The translations under genes and the position numbers were made by a program. From contig NZ_FMDM01000016.1 of assembly GCF_900090105.1 (NCBI RefSeq), positions 62,001-126,000 on the forward strand: a DNA stretch of 64,000 nucleotides, given 5' to 3'. Source of the stretch: Micromonospora humi (GTDB lineage: Bacteria > Actinomycetota > Actinomycetes > Mycobacteriales > Micromonosporaceae). The notes under the pieces were generated by a model. It had not been told where the DNA came from and did not search any database. It saw only the letters and a program-made list of their open reading frames with translations. Numbering within the stretch: position 1 is the first letter of the stretch; each line of letters begins with the position of its first letter. Shown here piece by piece: positions 30,718-38,752 of this stretch.

Positions 30718-31863
30718 GTGCCTTCCGAAGACGCGGCGCCTCCGCTGGACGTCGACCAGATCCTCGCCGACCCGGGCGTGCGGATCGTGGTCTGCTGCGG
30801 TGCGGGCGGCGTGGGCAAGACGACCACCGCCGCGGCGCTGGCGCTGCGGGCGGCCGAGCGGCACGGGCGGCGGACGGTGGTGCTCACCATCGACCCGGCC
30901 CGCCGGTTGGCCCAGTCGCTCGGCCTGACCGAGCTGGACAACACGCCCCGCCAGGTCAAGGGCATCGACGTCGAGGCCAGCGGCGGTGAGCTGCACGCCA
31001 TGATGCTCGACATGAAGCGCACGTTCGACGACGTGGTGCTCCAGCACACCGACCCGACGAAGGCGGCGGAGATCTTCGCCAACCCCTTCTACCAGGCCAT
31101 GAGCTCCACCTTCGCCGGCACCCAGGAATACATGGCGATGGAGAAGCTGGGCCAGTTGCACGCCCGGGGCGACTGGGACCTGATCGTGGTGGACACCCCG
31201 CCGTCGCGTTCCGCGCTCGACTTCCTCGACGCGCCGGCCCGGCTGTCGCGGTTCCTCGACGGCCGGATGCTGCGGCTGCTGCTGGCCCCGGCGCGCAGCG
31301 GCGGGCGGAGCATGTTCAGCCTGGTCACGGCCAGTTTCGGGATGTTCTCCAAGGTGGTGCAGAAGGTGCTCGGCGCCCAACTGCTCACCGACCTGTCCGG
31401 CTTCGTCGCCGCGCTCGACTCGATGTTCGGCGGGTTCCGGCAGCGGGCCGAGCAGACGTACCGGATCCTGCAGGCTCGCGAGACGGCGTTCCTGCTGGTC
31501 GCGGCGCCGGAGCCGGACGCGGTCCGGGAGGCCGCCTACTTCGCCGGCCGGTTGCGTGACGAGCGGATGCCGCTGGCCGGGCTGGTGCTCAACCGGGTGC
31601 ACGAGCCGGCGGCGGAGTTGGGCGCGGCGGAGAGCCTGGCCGCTGCGGAGCGACTGGCGGGCGTCGGCGGGCACGAGGGCACCGTCGAGGTGCTGCGCGC
31701 GCACGCCGCACTGGCCCAGCAGGCGGACCGGGAGCAGCGGGTGGCGGCGCGGTTCACCGAGGCGTTCCCGGCGGTGCCGGCGGTGTCGGTGACGGCGCAG
31801 CCCGCCGACGTGCACGACGTCGACGGGCTGCGGACGATCGGCGAGGCGATCAGCCGGCGGTGA
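30718..31863 (+). CDS. ArsA/Get3-like ATPase (second of pair)
   Basis: 381 residues. CCGAGGVGKTTTAAALALR is the P-loop (GxGGVGKTT), LTIDPARRLAQSLGL the switch I region, and LIVVDTPPSRSALDFLDAP switch II. A hydrophobic helical insert (MFSLVTASFGMFSKVVQKVLG) could bind membrane-protein tails or a partner, as in Get3. The pair of two different ArsA-like subunits suggests a heteromeric ATPase. Its stop is 21 bases from the end of the convergent wblA gene. Sequence and position match Rv3680 of M. tuberculosis as I remember it; the client is unknown. Confidence 0.9.
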   Translation: MPSEDAAPPLDVDQILADPGVRIVVCCGAGGVGKTTTAAALALRAAERHGRRTVVLTIDPARRLAQSLGLTELDNTPRQVKGIDVEASGGELHAMMLDMKRTFDDVVLQHTDPTKAAEIFANPFYQAMSSTFAGTQEYMAMEKLGQLHARGDWDLIVVDTPPSRSALDFLDAPARLSRFLDGRMLRLLLAPARSGGRSMFSLVTASFGMFSKVVQKVLGAQLLTDLSGFVAALDSMFGGFRQRAEQTYRILQARETAFLLVAAPEPDAVREAAYFAGRLRDERMPLAGLVLNRVHEPAAELGAAESLAAAERLAGVGGHEGTVEVLRAHAALAQQADREQRVAARFTEAFPAVPAVSVTAQPADVHDVDGLRTIGEAISRR

Positions 31864-31884
31864 ACGCGCCGGCCGGCCGGGACG

Positions 31885-32205
31885 TCAGGTCGCGGTGGTG
31901 ACCAGGACCTTGTCCTTGCCGGCCTTCTCCTTGGCGTTCTTCCGCATGGCCGCCTCGAACATCTTGCGCCAGCTGGTCACCTGCGGGTGACGGCGCAGCA
32001 GCGCCCGGCGTTCGCGTTCGGTCATGCCTCCCCACACCCCGAACTCGATCCGGTTGTCGAGCGCGTCGGCCAGGCACTCGTACCGAACTGGGCAGCTCCG
32101 GCAGATCCTCTTCGCCACGTTCTGTTCGGCGCCCTGTACGAACAACGCGTCCGGGTCCCCGTTCTGACACGCCGCCAGCGACGGCCAGTCAGTGATCATG
32201 CCCAT
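31885..32205 (-). CDS. wblA: WhiB-like Fe-S regulator (WblA/WhiB4 group)
   Basis: 106 residues. Four cysteines in the Wbl pattern (Cys13, then Cys35/Cys38 as CRSC, then Cys44) bind a [4Fe-4S] cluster. FGVWGGMTERERRALLRR is the G(V/I)WGG turn and basic DNA-contact region. The opening MGMITDWPSLAAC and FVQGAEQN are close to Streptomyces WblA as I remember it. The group is redox-sensitive and controls antibiotic production and development (WblA) or oxidative stress (WhiB4). ATG 32205 is chosen over longer starts on that resemblance and for the GGGGGG-rich site upstream. Position between the ArsA pair and the PASTA penicillin-binding protein supports orthology. Confidence 0.92.
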   Translation of the reverse strand: MGMITDWPSLAACQNGDPDALFVQGAEQNVAKRICRSCPVRYECLADALDNRIEFGVWGGMTERERRALLRRHPQVTSWRKMFEAAMRKNAKEKAGKDKVLVTTAT

Positions 32206-32585
32206 CTGTACACGTCCCCCCTTGCAGTACCTACCGACTTCGCGCGAGCAGCCCCCGAACTTCCCCCGGTCGTCCGCGCCGGCCTCCCCAGGGCGGCATG
32301 GACGACGTGTGACTGCGATCGCCGTCACCATCATGCTGTGTAGTCACCCGATTACGCAACGTTGTCGGCAAAATCCATTGTTCCGGACATTCCCGGCTTC
32401 CCGGGCCTTCGCCGCCGTCTACCCGACCCCGGTACGACAAAACGCGGCTGTTTGACGGAACTTCTGTGGATCTCACGCAACCTCGCCCCGGGTGTCGTGC
32501 GTTTAGCACAACGAGGCCGGCGCGTGATGGAAATGGGGAAAGTTCCCCGTGCGCCCGCCGATCCCTGCTCGCGTACCCTGTCGAG
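32206..32585. other. Long divergent regulatory region between wblA and ponA2
   Basis: 380 bases without a gene. GTGAC-N10-GTCAC (32309-32328), centred on GCGATCGC, is a good palindromic operator candidate. CATGAT preceded by TTGCGT at 18 bases on the minus strand (about 32360-32330) may be the wblA promoter, giving a leader over 100 bases long. GGGGAAAGTTCCCC (32535-32548) is a short perfect palindrome before ponA2. The length and relative AT content suggest complex control of wblA. Confidence 0.5.
32574..32579 (+). promoter_or_regulatory. -10 element TACCCT for ponA2
   Basis: TACCCT ends 6 bases before GTG 32586, predicting a leaderless mRNA that starts at the GTG rather than at ATG 32595. 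Confidence 0.55.
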
Positions 32586-35027
32586 GTGACCTGGATGCGG
32601 AAACGTGACCACAACGTCTTTACCAACGCCGCATCGCTGCTGATCTGCGGCCTGTTGGCCGGTGTGGTGGTCGCCGCGGCGGCCTTCCCCGCGGTGGCGA
32701 TGTCCGGCCTGGCCGCGAAGGCGGGCGCCGAGACGTTCGGCGCGCTGCCCAAGGAACTGACGGTGGCGCGGGCCCCGCAGATCACCTACGTGTACGCCTC
32801 GGACGGCAAGACGCCGCTGGCCACGATGTACGACGAGAACCGCAAGGACGTCAAGCTCAAGGACATCTCGCCGCACATGCGCAAGGCGATCATCGCGGCC
32901 GAGGACCACGACTTCTACAAGCACAACGGCGTGGACCTCAACGGCGTGGCCCGGGCGTTCGTCAACAACCAGTCCGCCGGCTCGTCGCGGCAGGGCGCGT
33001 CCACGCTCACCATGCAGTACGTCCGGCTGGCCATCTCCTACTCGGCCACCCACCCGGCCGACGTGGTCGCCGCCACCGAGGACACCAGCACCCGCAAGCT
33101 GCGCGAGATGAGCCTCGCGCTCCAGGTCGACAAGGAACTCTCCAAGGACGAGATCCTGGAGCGCTACCTGAACATCGCCGCGTTCGGCAACGGCGCGTAC
33201 GGCATCTACGCCGCCAGCCAGGTCTACTTCGGCAAGCTGCCGAGCAAGCTCGACATCCAGGAGTCGGCGATGCTCGCCGGGCTGGTGAAGGCGCCGACCT
33301 CGTTCGACCCGACGACCAAGGCCGGTTACCCGGAGGCGGTCGGCCGACGCGACTACGTCATCCAGAACATGGTGCAGATCGGCGCGATCAACCAGGCCGA
33401 GGCGGACGCCGCCAAGAAGATCAAGCTGGTGGTCAAGGACAAGCGCACGCCGAACGGCTGCGTGCAGGCCAACACCAACTCCTGGGGCTTCTTCTGCGAC
33501 TACTTCTACCGCTGGTGGCTCCAGCAGGAGACGTTCGGCGCCACCTCGTACGACCGCGACCGGCGGTTGAAGAGCGGCGGCTACTCCATCATCACCAGCC
33601 TTGACGTGCAGGCGCAGGCGGCCGCCGACAGGGCGGTCCGTAACCATCTGAGCAACAGCAGCAAGGCGGCCCGGATGGTGGCCGTGATCGAGCCCGGCAC
33701 CGGTCGGGTCCGGGCCGTGGCGGTGAACCGGAAGTTCAAGATCGACGATCCGAAGAACCCGCAGAACAAGCTCTCCAGCGACCCGCGGAAGGCCAAGAAG
33801 AAGATCCGGGGCAACTACCCGAACACGGTGAACCCGCTGGTCACCGGCGGCCCGGGCATCGCCGGCTACCAGGCCGGCTCGACCTTCAAGATCTTCACGC
33901 TGGTCGCCGCGCTGGAGAAGGGCTACCCGCTCAGCTACAGCATCAACGCGCAGAAGGTGTTCAAGTCCGACTACCCGGTCGAGTTCAACTCCCCGGCCGC
34001 CTGCCCGGGCACGAACAAGTACTGCCCGCAGAACGCCAACGAGTCGATGGCCGGCCCGCACAACATGTGGAGCGGCTTCGGCTTCTCGGTGAACACCTTC
34101 TTCATCGACCTCCAGCAGCGGGTCGGCGCGGAGAACGTGGTCAAGGCGGCGCAGAAGCTCGGCATCAGCTTCCGCTCGTCCGACGACGCCAAGCTCGCCG
34201 CGAACCCGCACCAGTGGGGCGCGTTCAGCCTCGGTGTCTCGCAGACGACCCCGCTGGAGCTGGCGAACGCGTACGCCACGCTGGCCGCCGACGGGAAATA
34301 CTGCGACCCGATCCCGGTGCAGCAGATCCGCGGGCCGGACGGTGACAAGCTCGACATCGCCAACCCGCACTGCGAGCAGCGGGTCAGCACCGAGGTGGCG
34401 CGCGCCGCCGTGGACGCCGCCCGCTGCCCGGTCGGCGACCGCTCCAGCACCTCGAAGTGCGGCACCGCCACCGCCGGCAACGTCCGTGGCATCGTGAAGG
34501 CCCCGGTGGCCGGCAAGTCCGGCACCACCGACTCGGAGAAGACCTCCGCCCTGGTCGCCATGACGAAGCAGTACGCGGTGGCCGGCATCATGGCCGACCC
34601 GGACTGGGCCCAGACCAACCAGAAGATGGGCCACGACGTGAAGGACGGCATCAACCCGGCGGTCTACGAGACCCTGCGGGACGCCATGAAGGGCAAGGAA
34701 CGGAAGAACTTCACGCCACCCAACGGCAAGATCGTGATGGGTGACCAGCGCTCGATCCCCGGCGTGAAGTGCCAGACCGTGGACGCCGCCAAGTCGCGGA
34801 TCAGCGGCGCCGGCTTCGAGCCGGTGGTGTCCAGCAACAAGGTGCCGTCGGAGTGCCCCGCGGGCACCGCGGCCGGCACCAGCCCGGACGGGCGGACCAT
34901 CAAGGGCGGCGTGGTCCTGATCGAGGTCAGCTCCGGGCAGGGCGCGCCGGGGCCGGGCAACACCGCCGGACCGGGCGGGCCGGCGGTCCCCCCGAACCCC
35001 GGCAACGGCCGACCAGGCCGGCGCTGA
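32586..35027 (+). CDS. ponA2: Class A penicillin-binding protein with PASTA domain (PonA2-like)
   Basis: 813 residues. A membrane anchor (ASLLICGLLAGVVVAAAAF, about 14-32) is followed by a GT51 glycosyltransferase domain with IIAAEDHDFYKHNGVD (catalytic Glu106) and RQGASTLTMQ. The transpeptidase domain has GSTFKIFT (Ser432), SVNTF and KSGTT (Lys644), all catalytic motifs intact. One PASTA repeat (SIPGVKCQTVDAAKSRISGA) and a Pro/Gly tail end the protein. It polymerises and crosslinks peptidoglycan on the outer membrane face. GTG 32586 is set by the TACCCT box; ATG 32595 is the alternative. It is divergent from wblA, as in mycobacteria, and followed by a strong hairpin. Confidence 0.93.
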   Translation: MTWMRKRDHNVFTNAASLLICGLLAGVVVAAAAFPAVAMSGLAAKAGAETFGALPKELTVARAPQITYVYASDGKTPLATMYDENRKDVKLKDISPHMRKAIIAAEDHDFYKHNGVDLNGVARAFVNNQSAGSSRQGASTLTMQYVRLAISYSATHPADVVAATEDTSTRKLREMSLALQVDKELSKDEILERYLNIAAFGNGAYGIYAASQVYFGKLPSKLDIQESAMLAGLVKAPTSFDPTTKAGYPEAVGRRDYVIQNMVQIGAINQAEADAAKKIKLVVKDKRTPNGCVQANTNSWGFFCDYFYRWWLQQETFGATSYDRDRRLKSGGYSIITSLDVQAQAAADRAVRNHLSNSSKAARMVAVIEPGTGRVRAVAVNRKFKIDDPKNPQNKLSSDPRKAKKKIRGNYPNTVNPLVTGGPGIAGYQAGSTFKIFTLVAALEKGYPLSYSINAQKVFKSDYPVEFNSPAACPGTNKYCPQNANESMAGPHNMWSGFGFSVNTFFIDLQQRVGAENVVKAAQKLGISFRSSDDAKLAANPHQWGAFSLGVSQTTPLELANAYATLAADGKYCDPIPVQQIRGPDGDKLDIANPHCEQRVSTEVARAAVDAARCPVGDRSSTSKCGTATAGNVRGIVKAPVAGKSGTTDSEKTSALVAMTKQYAVAGIMADPDWAQTNQKMGHDVKDGINPAVYETLRDAMKGKERKNFTPPNGKIVMGDQRSIPGVKCQTVDAAKSRISGAGFEPVVSSNKVPSECPAGTAAGTSPDGRTIKGGVVLIEVSSGQGAPGPGNTAGPGGPAVPPNPGNGRPGRR

Positions 35028-35043
35028 CCGGCAACGACGACGA

Positions 35044-35074
35044 CGGGCGGGCACCCCACCGGGGTGCCCGCCCG
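35044..35074 (+). terminator. 14-bp perfect hairpin terminator
   Basis: CGGGCGGGCACCCC (35044-35057) and its exact complement (35061-35074) are separated by ACC. It lies between the convergent ponA2 and YqeY-like genes and can serve both directions. Confidence 0.85.
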
Positions 35075-35093
35075 TTCCGTGTCGGCGGGTGCG

Positions 35094-35549
35094 TCAGAGG
35101 CCGAGCTGGCGGCGTACCTCGGCGGCGACCCGACCACCCTCGGCCCGGCCGGCCACTGCGGCCTGGGCCGCCTTCATGGCCGGGCCCATCTGCGCCTTGC
35201 CGGTGAAGCTGCCCGCGGCGAGCGCCCCCGAGACCAGCTCGGCCAGCTCCTCGTCGGAGAGCTGCTTCGGCAGGTAGCGCTCCAGCACCTCACCCTCGGC
35301 GGTCTCCTTGCCGGCCTGCTCGGCGCGCCCCGCGTCGGCGAAGGCGGTGGCCGCCTCACGGCGCTTCTTCGCCTCCTTGGTCAGCACCGCCAGCACCTCG
35401 TCGTCGCTGAGCTCGCGCTTCTCGCGGCCGGCGACCTCCGCGTTGCCGACGGCCGCGAGGGCCATCCGCAGCGTCGAGGTGGTCAGCTCGTCGCGCGCCT
35501 TGAGAGCGGCGCGCATGTCGGTGGTGAGACGGTCCTTCAGCGTGCTCAT
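35094..35549 (-). CDS. GatB/YqeY domain-containing protein
   Basis: 151 residues. STLKDRLTTDMRAALKARDE, then LRMALAAVGNAEV, YLPKQLSDEELAELV and the C-terminal QAAVAGRAEGGRVAAEVRRQL follow the YqeY pattern. This is a helical domain like the tail of GatB, with proposed tRNA-related function but no proven activity. In many family members the C-terminus reads V-x-G-(K/R)-A-(D/E)-G, seen here as VAGRAEG. ATG 35549 lies 8 bases after TAGTTT on this strand. It is divergent from the metallophosphoesterase gene with a 25-base gap, so the two share a promoter region. Confidence 0.88.
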   Translation of the reverse strand: MSTLKDRLTTDMRAALKARDELTTSTLRMALAAVGNAEVAGREKRELSDDEVLAVLTKEAKKRREAATAFADAGRAEQAGKETAEGEVLERYLPKQLSDEELAELVSGALAAGSFTGKAQMGPAMKAAQAAVAGRAEGGRVAAEVRRQLGL

Positions 35550-35557
35550 GAACGGTG

Positions 35558-35567
35558 AAACTACCCT
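35558..35567. promoter_or_regulatory. Two overlapping -10 elements for divergent genes
   Basis: On +, TACCCT (35562-35567) ends 7 bases before ATG 35575. On -, TAGTTT (35563-35558) ends 8 bases before ATG 35549. The hexamers share two base pairs, so both polymerases cannot melt the site at once. The two short leaders predict leaderless or near-leaderless mRNAs. Confidence 0.6.
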
Positions 35568-35574
35568 GAACACC

Positions 35575-36468
35575 ATGCGAAAGCGCACACTATTCCGGCT
35601 CGCGGCCGGCACCGTCGCCGCCGGCGCGGCGACCCTGGCCTACGCGTCGCTCGTCGAGCGCAACCTGTTCACCCTGCGCCGGTACGACGTGCCGGTGCTC
35701 CCGACCGACGCCGAGCCGCTGCGGGTGCTCCACCTGTCGGACCTGCACATGATGCCGAACCAGCGGCGCAAGCAGGACTGGGTGGCCTCGCTGGCCGCGC
35801 TCGACCCGGACCTGGTGGTGGTCACCGGCGACAACATGGCCGACCCGGAGGCGGTGCCCGGCGTGCTGCGGGCCCTCCAGCCGCTGCTCGACCTGCCCGG
35901 CGCGTTCGTGTTCGGCTCCAACGACTACACCGGGCCGGTGCTGAAGAACCCGTTCACCTACTTCCTGCCCGACCGGGAGTACACCGACGGCGTGCCGCTG
36001 CCGTACGAGGAACTGCGGGGCATCCTCACCGGCGCCGGCTGGGCGGACCTGAACAACGCCCGCACCACGCTCAAGGCCGGCGGTCGGGAGATCGAGCTGG
36101 TCGGCGTGGACGATCCACACATCGAGCGGGACGACTACGACGCGGTGGCCGGGCCGGCCGGCGACTCCGCCGCGCTGTCGATCGCCCTGGCCCACTCGCC
36201 GGAGCCGGCCGTGCTGGACCGGATGGCCGCCGACGGCTTCCGGCTGCTCCTGGCCGGGCACACCCACGGCGGGCAGGTCTGCGTGCCCGGCTACGGCGCG
36301 CTGGTGACCAACTGCGGGCTGCCCCGATCGACGGCGCGCGGGCTGCACCGCTGGCCCGGCTCGGATTCCTGGCTGCACGTCTCCGCCGGGTTGGGCACGC
36401 ACCCGACCGCGCCGATCCGCTTCGCGTGCCGGCCGGAGGCGAGCATCCTGACCCTGATCCCCCGCTGA
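35575..36468 (+). CDS. Membrane-associated metallophosphoesterase (YkuE/Rv3683-like)
   Basis: 297 residues. An N-terminal hydrophobic stretch (LAAGTVAAGAATLAYASLVE) is a signal anchor. HLSDLHMMP is the DxH metal motif, VVTGDNMADP the GD(N) motif, FGSNDYTGP stands for GNHD/GSND, and LLAGHTHGGQVCVP is the GHTH motif, so a binuclear metal site is complete. The family includes lipid- or cell-wall-related phosphoesterases acting near the membrane. Its place after the class A penicillin-binding protein is shared with mycobacteria and suggests an envelope role; the substrate is unknown. ATG 35575 follows TACCCT by 7 bases. Confidence 0.88.
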   Translation: MRKRTLFRLAAGTVAAGAATLAYASLVERNLFTLRRYDVPVLPTDAEPLRVLHLSDLHMMPNQRRKQDWVASLAALDPDLVVVTGDNMADPEAVPGVLRALQPLLDLPGAFVFGSNDYTGPVLKNPFTYFLPDREYTDGVPLPYEELRGILTGAGWADLNNARTTLKAGGREIELVGVDDPHIERDDYDAVAGPAGDSAALSIALAHSPEPAVLDRMAADGFRLLLAGHTHGGQVCVPGYGALVTNCGLPRSTARGLHRWPGSDSWLHVSAGLGTHPTAPIRFACRPEASILTLIPR

Positions 36469-36543
36469 ATCGACCCCCGGCAGCGCCGGGGGATACCGAA
36501 TTTGATCCTGGGATCGGGTGAGCTACTATTTGTCGGCACGCCT

Positions 36544-36617
<74 letters not shown>

Positions 36618-36624
36618 CAGAGGT

Positions 36625-36659
36625 CAGAGGGCACATCCGATCCATGGATGTGCCCTCTG
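36625..36659 (+). terminator. 14-bp perfect hairpin downstream of tRNA-Pro
   Basis: CAGAGGGCACATCC (36625-36638) pairs exactly with 36646-36659 across a 7-base loop, 8 bases after the tRNA. Confidence 0.85.
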
Positions 36660-36824
36660 GTGCATCCTCGGTCCGATTCGGTCGAATCCCAGTGCGGGTC
36701 GTGTAGACGGAGTTGAATCCCCCCCGCCCCGCCGACACCCGGCACCCGTTCTGACCCCGTCAGCGGAGCCAGGCCCGTCGGCACCCGTCGAACCCCACGC
36801 CGTACCCCCCATACAGTTCCACTC

Positions 36825-36971
36825 ATGCCTCAGCCAGCCCGCGAGTGGAACACCATGGGTGTCTGGCGTTGGCGCTGCCGTAGCAGCATCCGTACGCCCT
36901 TGGCGGCGGCGCGGCGGCGAGGGCTGCGCCGTCCCCGAGGACGACTGCGGCACCCGGCTGCGGGCGGTTGA
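36825..36971 (+). CDS. Possible 48-residue Arg/Trp-rich small ORF
   Basis: ATG 36825 opens 48 codons: MPQPAREWNTMGVWRWRC at the start, then an Arg/Ala-rich tail ending HPAAGG. TACAGT (36812-36817) ends 7 bases before the ATG, the same geometry as many genes in this window. Codon third positions are less GC-biased at the start than in neighbouring genes, so coding is doubtful. No family is known to me. The rest of 36660-36997, between the tRNA terminator and the antiporter gene, shows nothing else. Confidence 0.3.
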   Translation: MPQPAREWNTMGVWRWRCRSSIRTPLAAARRRGLRRPRGRLRHPAAGG

Positions 36972-36997
36972 TCGGCCCACCTGGCAAGGTAGGACCC

Positions 36998-38110
36998 ATG
37001 CCAGCGATGATCCGATCCCGCCTGACCGATTGGACCACCGTCGTACCCGTGCTCGCCGTGCTCCTGCTGGTCTTCACCTGGGGCCGGGAGCTGCCCGGCG
37101 CGCTGATCTTCGTGGTGGCCGCCCTGCTCGCGGTCGCCGTCCTGGCCGCCGTCCACCACGCCGAGGTGGTCGCGCACAAGGTGGGTGAGCCGTACGGCTC
37201 GCTGGTGCTGGCGGTCGCGGTCACCGTGATCGAGGTCGGTCTGATCGTCACCCTGATGATCAGCGGTGGGGACAAGACGCAGGCGCTGGCGCGGGACACC
37301 GTCTTCGCCGCCGTGATGATCACCTGCAACGGCATCCTCGGTCTGTCGCTGCTGCTCGGCGCGCTGCGCCGGCAGGTGGCGGTGTTCAACCCGGAGGGCA
37401 CCGGCGGGGCACTGGCCACCGTGGCCACCCTCGCCACGCTCAGCATGGTGGTGCCGACGTTCACCACCGCCCGACCGGGTCCGGAGTTCTCCCCCGCCCA
37501 GCTCGCCTTCGCGGCGGTCGCCTCGCTCGCCCTCTACCTGTTGTTCGTGATGGTGCAGACCGGCCGGCACCGGGACTACTTCCTCCCGGTGACCCAGGAG
37601 GGCAGCATCATGGCCGAGGACCGCGACGGCGACGGGCACGCCGAGCCGCCGTCCACCCGCACCGCGCTGGCCAGCCTGGCGTTGCTGGTGGTGGCGCTGG
37701 TGGCGGTGGTCGGTGACGCGAAGACCATCTCCCCGGCGATCGAGAGCGCCGTCCAGGCGGCCAACCTGCCGCAGGCGTTCGTCGGCGTGGTCATCGCGCT
37801 GCTGGTGCTGGCGCCGGAGACACTCGCCGCCGCCCGGGCGGCCCGGCGGGACCGGGTGCAGATCAGCCTCAACCTGGCCCTCGGCTCGGCGATGGCCAGC
37901 ATCGGGCTGACCATCCCGGCCATCGCGATCGCCTCGATCTGGCTGGACGGCCCGCTGCTGCTGGGCCTCGGCGGCACCCAGATGACGCTGCTCGCCCTGA
38001 CCGCGGTGACCGCGGTGCTCACCGTGGTGCCCGGGCGGGCGACCGTGCTCCAGGGTGGGGTGCACCTGGTGCTGCTCGCCGCGTTCGTCTTCCTCGCCGC
38101 CAGCCCCTGA
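36998..38110 (+). CDS. Ca2+/H+ antiporter-type cation exchanger (CaCA, ChaA-like)
   Basis: 370 residues, about eleven transmembrane segments. Two alpha-repeats are visible: GEPYGSLVLAVAVTVIEVGL about residue 65 (with the ion-binding Glu) and LVLAPETLAAARAARRD with LGSAMASIGLTIPAIAI about residue 270-310. A short acidic hydrophilic loop (DRDGDGHAEPP) divides the halves. This fits the ChaA branch, which exports Ca2+ or Na+/K+ in exchange for protons. ATG 36998 is preferred because the protein aligns from MPAMIRSRL, and CAAGGT ends 7 bases upstream. It lies between tRNA-Pro and a convergent hypothetical gene. Confidence 0.9.
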   Translation: MPAMIRSRLTDWTTVVPVLAVLLLVFTWGRELPGALIFVVAALLAVAVLAAVHHAEVVAHKVGEPYGSLVLAVAVTVIEVGLIVTLMISGGDKTQALARDTVFAAVMITCNGILGLSLLLGALRRQVAVFNPEGTGGALATVATLATLSMVVPTFTTARPGPEFSPAQLAFAAVASLALYLLFVMVQTGRHRDYFLPVTQEGSIMAEDRDGDGHAEPPSTRTALASLALLVVALVAVVGDAKTISPAIESAVQAANLPQAFVGVVIALLVLAPETLAAARAARRDRVQISLNLALGSAMASIGLTIPAIAIASIWLDGPLLLGLGGTQMTLLALTAVTAVLTVVPGRATVLQGGVHLVLLAAFVFLAASP

Positions 38111-38168
38111 CCGGCAGCCGGCCCGTGACCGGTCGCCGACCCCGGATCGACGTGCCGGCCGGCCTCGG

Positions 38169-38642
38169 TCAGTCGTGCAGCTCGGTGCGGGCCACCTCGG
38201 CGAACGCCGCGCTCAGGTAGTCGGCGAACGGGCGGTCGGTGACCGCCAGCAGGTCGGCGACGAGCAGCGGGGCGTGCCGGGCCACGGCCGCCGGGTCGGG
38301 CGGGTCGTCGTCGTCACCCGGGTCGTAGACGCCGAGCGCGCCGGCCAGCAGCACCAGCAGGACGTGCGGATCGACCTCGGGCCACCACGTCGCGGCGGCC
38401 CGGACGCAGCGCTCCAGCACCTGGCGGACGTCGTCGCCGTCCAGCCCGTCCGGATGCCCCTCCTCCAGCAGGAGCCGGACCACGCCGCCGAGCACCAGCC
38501 CGGCCCGGTCGACGGTGGCGAGCCGTTCGACGGCCGGTCGGTACGCCCCGGCGTCCCGGGCCCGGGCCGCGTCGACCGCCTCCGTGGCGGTCACGGCGAT
38601 CTCGCGGGCCGGTGCGGGCAGATGACGCCAGGTGGTGGTCAC
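38169..38642 (-). CDS. Hypothetical helical protein
   Basis: 157 residues, all alpha-like and acidic. VTATEAVDAARARDAGAYRP, LGGVVRLLLEEGHPDG and LLVLLAGALGVYDPGDDDD are the main segments. No known motif, signal peptide or membrane helix is evident. GTG 38642 is chosen because CATGCT (38654-38649 on this strand) ends 6 bases upstream, a pattern repeated at many starts here; a longer form reaching 38738 would overlap the MFS promoter. It is convergent with the antiporter gene (58-base gap) and divergent from the MFS gene. Confidence 0.65.
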   Translation of the reverse strand: MTTTWRHLPAPAREIAVTATEAVDAARARDAGAYRPAVERLATVDRAGLVLGGVVRLLLEEGHPDGLDGDDVRQVLERCVRAAATWWPEVDPHVLLVLLAGALGVYDPGDDDDPPDPAAVARHAPLLVADLLAVTDRPFADYLSAAFAEVARTELHD

Positions 38643-38752
38643 CGGGCCAGCATGGCAGACCGGGTGGGCTTGCTCACCTTCCGGCTGGGCGTCCGCCGGG
38701 CACTGCGGTAAACGGGTCGCGGTCGTCGTACCCGCCACCCAGAATCCCAGCC

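Noticed and set aside
29686..31863. Arsenite-export ATPase pair (arsA)
   Set aside because: No arsenic-binding Cys motifs and no arsB/arsD/arsR neighbours; the Get3-like stress pair reading fits better.
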